From contig OX246749.1 in NCBI GenBank assembly GCA_945910005.1, forward strand, positions 23,607,097 through 23,671,096: a stretch of 64,000 nt of DNA. The letters run 5' to 3'. This document shows, in pieces, positions 1-9,800 of the stretch. A model generated the notes under the pieces. It saw only the letters and a program-made list of their open reading frames with translations. It was not told the origin of the DNA and made no database searches. The DNA comes from Isoperla grammatica (Eukaryota > Arthropoda > Insecta > Plecoptera > Perlodidae). Each line of letters begins with the position of its first letter. The first letter of the stretch is position 1. The position numbers and the translations under genes were made by a program.

Positions 1-1978
1 AGTATATCTTGTCGTATGTCTGAGTATTCCTCACAGTTTTTCACAACATGCCACATGTCTTCCGTGTCTCCACATCTGCAGGCAGTCTCTCGCTCAAGTC
101 CTAGTCTCGCCAGGTTTGCCCTCATGGGACCATGGCCTGTTAGGGAGAAGCATGTAGCTGTCCCAGGTTGGAACCATTTCCAGTTTCTTCTTTCTGTAAG
201 GTCCGGAATGTAGTTGTATGTTTTCCGCCCATTTTCGCATGTGTTCCAGGTAAGTTGCCATTTTTCCCAATATTCTTCCTTAAGTCTGCAAATTTCACTT
301 CTGATGAAGGCTCTTTTATTTCGGCCAGTAAGTGGCGTTATGTTGTTTGTAACATCGTGTATTTCTATAGTGACATTTTGTCTTGTCCAGTACCGAAAGC
401 CTGCTATACAGATTTCGTAATGCAAAGGGAGTTTCCCAGCGATGACAAGGAGGGCTTCGGTCGATACGGTTCTGCAGCCTTTAGTGATCTGCAGGAGCAG
501 TGTTCTTTGAAGACTGTTTATTTCTCTCCTCGCCCGTACTGTTTTGGTGCGAACCATCCATGCGGAGGCGGCGTATGTAATGATTGGTACCGCGACTGCA
601 TCGTAAAGTATGCCAAGCGTTCTGTGATTGAGTCCCCAATCCTTTCGTGATAGCCTGTGGATAGCCGCAAAGAGGTTCGTGGCTTTTCTTCGTATGTGTT
701 TGATGTGTGGCATGAAGTTGAGCTTGTCATCAATCAATACTCCAAGGTACTGGTAAGTCTTGACTAGGGCGACTGCCTTTCCATTGACTTTAATTGTGGG
801 TTTCCTGTTTGGTGATAGTTTACCTTTGAGAAGCATTATCTTTGTTTTTGTTTCCGACATCTTCATTTTATGGATGCTGTTCCAGTGGTTGCATTTATCA
901 ATGACTTGTTTACCTTTATTTTCTAGTTCCGTCCGAGAGTTACCATGTATTAGCACAACTTTGTCGTCAGCATATGCTATGGTTTTTGTTCCCTCTGTTA
1001 TAAGGTTAGTATCTTCGTCAAACACTAAGTTCCATAGGATCGGCCCAAGCACTGATCCTTGGGGGCATCCTCTGGTAACTTGTCGTGCGGATTTGTTGTA
1101 CTCTGTAGATACTTCTGCGGAGCGTTCTGAGAAGTAGTTATTTATAATCTTATACATCTGGTTTGAAATTCCTAACTGACTGAGTCTTCGCAAGATGCTA
1201 GGCCACCACACGTTGTCAAAGGCGCCGTTTATGTCTATGAAAATGGCTAGTACATATTTGCTGGTGCTAGTTTGAACTTCGTTGATAAGTTTATTCACCG
1301 CATCTTCTGTTGATTTGCCTTTTCTGAATCCATATTGTGATTCAGCACATAGATTGGATTGTAGGTATATATCATTTAGTTTGACCGCAATCATGCGTTC
1401 CAGTACTTTGCCCATTATAGGTAGAAGTGTAATAGGTCTATAGCTTTCTACTCTATTATTGGGCTTGTCTTCAGACTTTTTGAGAATTTTAATCTTGCCT
1501 TTTTTCCACTGTGGTGGGAAGACTCCCTCGTTCCAGCATTTGTTATACATATACCTTACCACTTCAGGGTAGGCAGTCCATAGTTCTGTTAGCATTTCTT
1601 TTTCAATTCCATCCAAGCCAGGGGCTTTTCCGTTTTTTAGCTGGTATATTGCTGTGCCAACTTCCTCCAAGGTGAAGTCGGTGGTAGTGTCATCTCCTAT
1701 GTAAGAGCTTGTCTCTAACCTGATGATTTGCTGCACGGGTGTGTCCTCTTCAATGTTATCCGTTGGTATCATTTTGTCTAGTAGGGTTTCTATTGATTCA
1801 GTCCAGTCTTCTGTTTCAGATCCGTGTGTATTGATTACTGTGTTATAAATTTCATCCCCGTGAATTTTGCCTCTTGTCAGCTTGTAGACTAGTCCCCATG
1901 GGTCTTCGTTGCCGCATGTTGTTACTAGTTCCGTCCATGTCCACGCGGTGCCGTCTAGCATACAAGGCCGCGGTGCCG
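1..1978 (-). mobile_element. R1-clade non-LTR retrotransposon, ORF2 reverse transcriptase part (partial)
   Basis: Read on the minus strand, one frame is open without a stop for about 659 codons from near 1978 to the left edge. It shows reverse transcriptase motifs in order: NGKAPGLDGI (about 1610-1640), SYRPITLLPIMGK (about 1400-1445), FIDINGAFDNVWW (about 1203-1240), GCPQGSVLGPILWNLVFD (about 1019-1072), the catalytic AYADD (about 963-978) and YLGVLIDDKL (about 719-750). After the RT comes the thumb/C-terminal part with a Cys-His cluster, CRCGDTEDMWHVVKNC (about 20-75). This order and the GCPQGS and WNLV wording fit the R1/jockey group of non-LTR elements, which copy themselves by target-primed reverse transcription. 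The endonuclease part that should lie upstream is missing: at about 1945-1960 the frame runs into a 25-bp minisatellite. The intact frame suggests a fairly young insertion. The C-terminus lies outside the window. Confidence 0.88.
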
Positions 1979-2698
1979 TCTAGCATACAGGGCCGTGGTG
2001 CCGTCTAGCATACAAGGCCGCGGTGCGGTCTAGCATACAGGGCCGCGGTGCCGTCTAGCATACAAGGCCGCGGTGCCGTCTAGCATACAGGGCCGCGGTG
2101 CCGTCTAGCATACAGGGCCGCGGTGCCGTCTAGCATACAAGGCCGCGGTGCCGTCTAGCATACAGGGCCGCGGTGCCGTCTAGCATACAAGGCCGCGGTG
2201 CCATCTAGCATACAAGGCCGAGGTGTCGTCTAGCATACAAGGCCGCGGTGCCGTCTAGCATACAAGGCCGCGGTGCCGTCTAGCATACAAGGCCGCGGTG
2301 CCGTCTAGCATACAGGGCCGCGGTGCCGTCTAGCATACAAGGCCGCGGTGCCGTCTAGCATACAGGGCCGCGGTGCCGTCTAGCATACAAGGCCGCGGTG
2401 CCGTCTAGCATACAAGGCCGCGGTGCCGTCTAGCATACAGGGCCGCGGTGCCGTCTAGCATACAAGGCCCCAGTGCCGTCTAGCATACAAGGCCGCGGTG
2501 CCGTCTAGCATACAAGGCCGAGGTGTCGTCTAGCATACAAGGCCGAAGTGTCGTCTAGCATACAAGGCCGCGGTGCCGTCTAGCATACAAGGCCGCGGTG
2601 CCGTCTAGCATACAGGGCCGCGGTGCCGTCTAGCATACAGGGCCGCGGTGCCGTCTAGCATACAAGGCCGCTGTTCCGTCTAGCATACAAGGCCGAGG
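1945..2698. repeat. 25-bp minisatellite, about 30 copies
   Basis: A GC-rich 25-bp unit (core ccgtctagcatacaaggccg followed by cggtg) is repeated about 30 times with few changes, mostly caagg versus caggg. It abuts the truncated 5' side of the retroelement frame and ends about 260 bp before the first copy of exon 1. The period is not a multiple of three and the units carry minus-strand stops, so no coding role is seen. Confidence 0.93.
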
Positions 2699-2956
2699 CG
2701 AGGACTTCTTACGACCGCTAGGCTGTATATTTGACTGAGGCTCAACCGTCAACACAGCGCAAACAATGTAACAAGTTTATTGCCATGAAACAAAGATACA
2801 ACAGTAGTCCCACTTCCCTTGTTGCCGACTCTGTAATCACCATCTGTGACTGTTGCGAATAATATCCGGTTTCCGAGCAAAACGTTGACCATAACCAAAA
2901 TAATCCTAACATCATATTTTCTTACATGGTATAACCACGGATATTGAGAAGGTATT
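2699..2956. other. Unique sequence just upstream of the exon 1 array
   Basis: This 258-bp non-repetitive stretch should contain the promoter and 5' leader if transcription starts next to exon 1. I see no convincing TATA box or initiator at a fixed distance. The motif gtataacc near 2930 is only weakly TATA-like. No gene is seen in it. Confidence 0.35.
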
Positions 2957-3038
2957 ATGAAGATACACCGGCTAGTCTTACTGCTGATAGCGTTGTCTCG
3001 TAGCAGCTCTCTACTCTCTGTCTCAGGGGTGACGCCAG
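2957..3038 (+). CDS. Exon 1 (first of six tandem copies): signal peptide
   Basis: The coding stretch starts MKIHRLVLLLIALSRSSS and ends SGVTP plus one base. It has a basic residue, a hydrophobic core (LVLLLIAL) and small residues after it, as expected for a secretory signal peptide. The donor ccag|gtaaca follows 3038 and leaves phase 1, which matches the phase-1 acceptor of exon 2 and gives VTPG-EEIPNP at the junction. Equivalent exons with the same donor end at 3177, 3316, 3455, 3594 and 3733. Which copy is used is not visible. The 3652-3733 copy is nearest the intron, while the 2957 copy has unique upstream sequence. Confidence 0.7.
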
Positions 3039-3868
3039 GTAACATGCGTGTCGTGTCTCAAGGAATGAGATATAGACTGATAATGAGGAGGTATTATGAA
3101 GATACACCTGCTAGTCTTACTGCTGATAGCGTTGTCTCGTAGCAGCTCTCTACTCTCTGTCTCAGGGGTGACGCCAGGTAACATGCGTGTCGTGTCTCAA
3201 GGAATGAGATATAGACTGATAATGAGGAGGTATTATGAAGATACACCGGCTAGTCTTACTGCTGATAGCGTTGTCTCGTAGCAGCTCTCTACTCTCTGTC
3301 TCAGGGGTGACGCCAGGTAACATGCGTGTCGTGTCTCAAGGAATGAGATATAGACTGATAATGAGGAGGTATTATGAAGATACACCTGCTAGTCTTACTG
3401 CTGATAGCGTTGTCTCGTAGCAGCTCTCTACTCTCTGTCTCAGGGGTGACGCCAGGTAACATGCGTGTCGTGTCTCAAGGAATGAGATATAGACTGATAA
3501 TGAGGAGGTATTATGAAGATACACCTGCTAGTCTTACTGCTGATAGCGTTGTCTCGTAGCTGCTCTCTACTCTCTGTCTCAGGGGTGACGCCAGGTAACA
3601 TGCGTGTCGTGTCTCAAGGAATGAGATATAGACTGATAATGAGGAGGTATTATGAAGATACACCTGCTAGTCTTACTGCTGATAGCGTTGTCTCGTAGCA
3701 GCTGTCTACTCTCTGTCTCAGGGGTGACGCCAGGTAACATGCGTGTCGTGTCTCAAGGAATGAGATATAGACTGATAATGAGGAGGTATTATGAAGATAC
3801 ACCGGCTAGTCTTACTGCTGATAGCGTTGTCTCGTAGCAGCTCTCTACTCTCTGTCTCAGGTCCACAG
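2957..3868 (+). repeat. 139-bp tandem array carrying exon 1, six full copies plus a partial seventh
   Basis: The unit recurs with ATGs at 2957, 3096, 3235, 3374, 3513, 3652 and 3791. Each full unit holds an ATG, a signal-peptide coding stretch, a splice donor and about 57 bp of following intron and leader-like sequence. Copies differ at single positions: Arg or Leu at residue 5, and Ser to Cys at residue 17 in the 3513 copy and at residue 18 in the 3652 copy. The last unit diverges after tctgtctcag at about 3860 and lacks the normal donor. Because 139 is not a multiple of three, read-through from one copy ends at the TAG in the next. Confidence 0.93.
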
Positions 3869-6800
3869 ACCGTCAGTCCTCCTTACACACTGGGACACTG
3901 ATATTAGAAAGTTTTCTCATCGTCCCGCTTATTTGGATTGTAAATCTATTCACTCTATTATTGAACATTTCGCAAAATAATTTTAAATCCCATTCACATC
4001 AATTGTTGTTTACTTCTTGATTACTTAACTACAACAATTTTAAGATATATCGCTGTTTCGTCGTATGATCAAGCTGTTGTCGTCGTATGACCTAGCTGTT
4101 GTCGTCGTATGACCTAGCTGTTGTCGTCGTATGACCTAGCTGTTGTCGTCGTATGACCTAGCTGTTGTCGTCGTATGACCTAGCTGTTGTCGTCGTATGA
4201 CCTAGCTGTTGTCGTCGTATGACCTAGCTGTCGTCGTCGTATGACCCAGCTGTCGTCGTCGTATGACCTAGCTGTTGTCGTCGTATGACCTAGCTGTTGT
4301 CGTCGTATGACCTAGCTGTTGTCGTCGTATGACCTAGCTGTTGCCGTATGACCTAGCTATCGTCGTATGACCTAGTTGTTGTATGACCTAGCTATCGTCG
4401 TATGACCTAGCTGTTGTCGTATGACCTAGCTGTTGTCGTCGTATGACCTAGCTGTTGTCGTCGTATGACCTAGCTGTTGTCGTATGACCTATGTATCGTC
4501 GTATGACCTAGCTGTTGTCGTCGTATGACCTATCTGTTGAGTACTCGTTGTTCATTATTGACTAAATAATAATAAGAACTAGATCGCGAAATTGTACTTG
4601 AACTGAGGTTCTATTCATCTATCTATATCTTCATATATAAAAGAAAGATGTATGTATGTATGTATGTCCTTTATACATTACTAAACCATTCATCCTATCT
4701 CCATGAAACTTGGCACATATATGTATTTTTTCACGGGGAAGGGTTCTATGCTATCCATTTTGGTTGCACGTAGTGATCGGTGCCTGCAAAGAGTGCTCAC
4801 CAATGAATTGACTTCGACACCGTTGGTACATATCACCATGAAACTTTGTACTTATATGTATTTTTTCACGGGGAAGGTTTCTATGCTATCCATTTTGTTG
4901 TTACTCCTTCACGTGGTGATCGGTGCCTGCAAAGAGGGCTCACCAATGAATTGAGTTCGACACCGTTGGACATATCACCATGCAACTTGGCACATATATT
5001 ATTTTCACGGGGAAGGTTTCTATGCTATGCATTTTGTTGTTTACTCCTTCACGAGGTCGAAGGCGTGGCCGTAGCAGTTGGGGGGGGGGGGGGGGTTCAA
5101 AAACAGAAAATGGAATCACTCACTACAAATATCTAGAGTTAACGTTATTTAAAAACCACTCGGCCCTTACCCCGACCGCCTAATTCAGAAACATTCGCGG
5201 GCGTACGCACAACTCAACAAACTTTGATGAATTGTTGTGCGCATGCCCGCGAATGTTTCTGAATGTAATAACAAAAGTGTGTACATCATAGTTTAGCGAC
5301 AGTTCACTAAGTGACACACCAAGAGTCGCGCAATCTGGTAGAACCGAGACTAAAGCGCTGCGTATTGTTGAGATGACTCATCGTGTACTATACCTACTAG
5401 CCACACAGGCACATAAACACCGGTAGAGTTGGTGTCAAATAGTTGTGACACAGTTCGCGTGTGTTCGTTGTGAACTATAGATGTCTAGTTAGTTACGTTT
5501 GGTACCTGGGTTGGTCACATTCGAATCCATAGTTTATCCAATGAGAAGGAGCTCACGTGACTGACCTTTTTTTTGCGTTTAATGTAATAAACTTAATTCG
5601 CTGTTAATTCAATTATGCCACCCAAACGAAACAATATCGGTCGATCTATACCTCAAGCAAGAAAGAAAAGAGCATCACGAGCATCAGAAACAGACGAGCA
5701 ACGGAAAGCAAGACTCGAAACTGTCCGAGTTCACAATGCTCAAGCCAGATCGTGTGAAACAGACGAGCAACGGGAAGCAAGACTCGAAAGTGTAACACTT
5801 TCTTTTTTTCAGTGGCATTGCAACGCATGCCGGGTACTCGCTAGCAACGCAACGGGACAACGGGAAGTAAGACTCGGAAGTGTAACACACTTTCTTTTTT
5901 TCAGTGGCATTGCAACGCATGCCGGGTACTCGCTAGTTATACAATAAATGGAAGTTCACTTTATCACTCAACAAATCATCCCATGAAAGTTTCTGTTCTT
6001 GATGACGTCCGTTATTACAGTTGGTTCCAACTGGTGGTACCGGTTCGCAAAGTTTTATTGCGTATTTATTGTAATTATAATAATATTTAGAAACTCTTAT
6101 GAATTAAAAAATAAAATGAAATTGTTTTTTAGTAGTAGAACTTTTAATAGCAATTTGCTATTTTTACATATAAATATAATACAAGTACATATAACCTTAA
6201 GGACAATCACTAGATAACATAATATTTTACAATACAATTATTACCATTTTTATTTTATTTTATATTGTTTAAGTATAGAGCACTCAAAATAGATTAGATG
6301 CATTCTGGTGGCAAGAAAATAAACTTCTATTAGGAGTGGTTTAGCTGTCAATTTTCATTGTTGTTTCATTGTTATTATTCATCAATGGCGCTGAAAGGAG
6401 GTTGCTTAGCAGCGCTATCCATGATAGTTTTGAGTCCTCTATATAATTAGTAGCCTAATTACCCAGTTAGTGATATATTACCACATATTTATCGTTTTGC
6501 ACACTTTTATTATTTTACGCGTTTTCGCTATGAATGGCTAATTATATTTTCTTATGAGAGGACACTTGCTTATAAATTATTCAATACCGACAACAAACAC
6601 TCAGAGCAATGATGGCAAGGAACGACACGAGACTACAGACACTAAGAGCAATGATGGCAAGGAACGACACGAGACTACAAACACTCAGAGCAATGATGGC
6701 AAGGAACGACACGAGACTACAAACACTCAGAGCATTGATGGCAAGGAACACACGAGACTACAAACACATAGAGCAATGATGGCAAGGAACGACACGAGAC

Positions 6801-9800
6801 TACAGACACTAAGAGCAATGATGGCAAGGAACGACACGAGACTACTAACACTCAGAGCATTGATGGCAAGGAACGACACGAGACTACAGACACATAGAGC
6901 AATGATGGCAAGGAACGACACGAGACTACAAACACTCAGAGCATTGATGGCAAGGAACGACACGAGACTACAAACACTCAGAGCATTGATGGCAAGGAAC
7001 GACACGAGACTACAAACACTCAGAGCAATGATGGCAAGGAACGACACGAGACTACAAACACTCAGAGCAATGATGGCAAGGAACGACACGAGACTACAAA
7101 CACTCAGAGCAATGATGGCAAGGAACGACACGAGACAACAAACACTCAGAGCAATGATGGCAAGGAACGACACGAGACTACAAACACTCAGAGCATTGAT
7201 GGCAAGGAACGACACGAGACTACAAACACTCAGAGCATTGATGGCAAGGAACGACACGAGACTTCAGACACTCAGAGCATTGATGGCAAGGAACGACACG
7301 AGACTTCAGACACTCAGAGCATTGATGGCAAGGAACGACACGAGACTACAAACACTCAGAGCATTGATGGCAAGGAACGACACGAGACTACAAACACTCA
7401 GAGCAATGATGGCAAGGAACGACACGAGACTACAAACACTCAGAGCAATGATGGCAAGGAACGACACGAGACTACAAACACTCAGAGCATTGATGGCAAG
7501 GAACGACACGAGACTACAAACAGTCAGAGCATTGATGGCAAGGATCGACACGAGACTACAAACACTCAGAGCAATGATGGCAAGGAACGACACGAGACTA
7601 CAAACACTCAGAGCAATGATGGCAAGGAACGACACGAGACTACAAACACTCAGAGCAATGATGGCAAGGAACGACACGAGACTACAAACACTCAGAGCAA
7701 TGATGGCAAGGAACGACACGAGACTACAAACACTCAGAGCAATGATGGCAAGGAACGACACGAGACTACAAACACTCAGAGCAATGATGGCAAGGAACGA
7801 CACGAGACTACAAACACCCACGATTATAAACGCGCAATCCTTAGTAAAATTATTCGTTATACACCACTATAATTACACACACACATAATAACAAGTTTTG
7901 CAATCGCAAATAATTAGTTAGTACTAAGTATTAATGATGATTTGTATGATGTTTTCTGTGTTCATATTCTTCCGGTGGCCGTTCTCTTCGTCTGCCTTAT
8001 TTGCATTGATTGCTGTACAGACCTTTTTGGGGTGTAAGTACACCCAAACAAATAACGCACCAGACCCCCTGTAGCAGCGCCCCAGACCCCTTGTAGCAGC
8101 GCCCCAGACCCCTTGTAGCAGCGCCCCAGACCCCTTGTAGCAGCGCCCCAGACCCCTTGTAGCAGCGCCCCAGACCCCTTGTAGCAGCGCCCCAGACCCC
8201 TCTTAGCAGCGCCCCAGACCCCTTGTAGCAGCGCCCTGACCCCTCTTAGCAGCGCCCCAGACCCCTTGTAGCATCGCCCCAGACGCCTTGTAGCAGCGCC
8301 CCAGACGCCTTGTAGCAGCGCCCCAGACCCCTTGTAGCAGCGCTTTAGACCCCTCGTAGCAGCGCCCCAGACCCCTTGTAGCAGCGCCTCAGACCCCTTG
8401 TAGCAGCGCCCCAGACCCCTTGTAGCAGCGCCTCAGACCCCTTGTAGCAGCGCCCCAGACCCCTTGTAGCAGCGCCCTAGACCTATCGTAGCAGCGCCCC
8501 AGACCCCTTGTAGCAGCGCCTCAGATCCCTTGTAGCAGCGCCCCAGACCCCTTGTAGAAGCGCCCCAGATCCCTTGTAGCAGCGCCCTAAACCCCTTGTA
8601 GCAGCGCCCCAGACCCCTCGTAGCAGCGCCCCAGACCCCTTGTAGCAGCGCCCCAGACCCCTTGTAGAAGCACCCTAGACCCCTCGTAGAAGCGCCCCAG
8701 ACCCCTTGTAGCAGCGCCTTATATCCCTTGTAGCAGCGCCCCAGACCCCTTGAGCAGCGCCCCAGATCCCTTGTAGCAGCGCCCCACACCCCTTGTAGCA
8801 GCGCCCCAGACCCCTCGTAGCAGCGCCTAGACCCCTCTTAGCAGCGCCCCAGACGCCTTGTAGCAGCACCCTAGACCCCTTGTAGCAGCGCCCTAGACCC
8901 CTCGTAGCAGCGCCCCAGACCCCTTGTATCAGCGCCCCTGACCCCTTGTAGCAGCGCCCCAGACCCCTTGTAGCAGCGCCCCAGACCCCTTGTAGCAGCG
9001 CCCCAGACCCCTCGTAGCAGCGCCCTAGACCCCTCGTAGCAGCGCCCCTGACCCCTCGTAGCAGCGCCCCAGACCCCTTGTAGCAGCGCCCCACACCCCT
9101 CGTAGCAGCGCCCGAGACCCCTCGTAGCAGCGCCGGTCCATACACTTCTATTTATCATTTTCACGGTCCGTGAGATAAAAAGGTTGGGAACCACTGCTCT
9201 CGTACACACGAACCTCAAACGTTCTTGTAAAACGTTTTGATTGAAATATGTGTTACTTACAGGAGAAGAGATTCCGAACCCGTCAGTACAGCCGGAGACG
9301 ACCGGACATGTTTCATGGGACGGCGCGGCCGCGAGCAAGGGTTGCGCCGACGACCCCTCCCTGTGTGCGGGGTTGGGGAGGAAGCCCAATCATAGGACAC
9401 TGAGGGCGTCCAAGCGGGCAGCGGACAGCGCGGCCGCGAGCAAGGGTTGCGCCGACGACCCCTCTATGTGTGCGGGGGTGGGGGAACCCGCTTCTAAACC
9501 AGGAAAGCAAATTCAGACGAAACAAATCGTGTTTAGTGACGAAGCGTTGACGTCACCTGAGAAGTTTGAATATTACTTTGCAGATTCAGGTGCTCTGGTC
9601 AATGAGACAGTGTACCAAGGTGCTGAGCCGATGAAAGAAATCGTGGATAATGACAACACAATTGATCTGTTCCATCCGGTTCAGGTGAGAGAAGTTGATA
9701 AACAGGACGGACAAACAACTAAAACAGCTGAGACTACAAACGAAAACTACTTTTGGGAAGAAACAACAGAAGCATCAACAGATTATGAAGATGAGTACGT

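Noticed and set aside
16..1137. Small plus-strand open frames of 65-160 codons
   Set aside because: They are antisense to the continuous reverse transcriptase frame, which has all expected motifs.
4703..5183. Small open frames of 67-96 codons in the repeated AT-rich segment
   Set aside because: They are built from two or three copies of a mobile-element repeat and contain a poly-G run. No domain is seen.
6554..7888. 444-codon open frame with a 14-residue Arg-rich repeat
   Set aside because: The 42-bp minisatellite explains it. Opposite-strand frames are equally open and the region is intronic.
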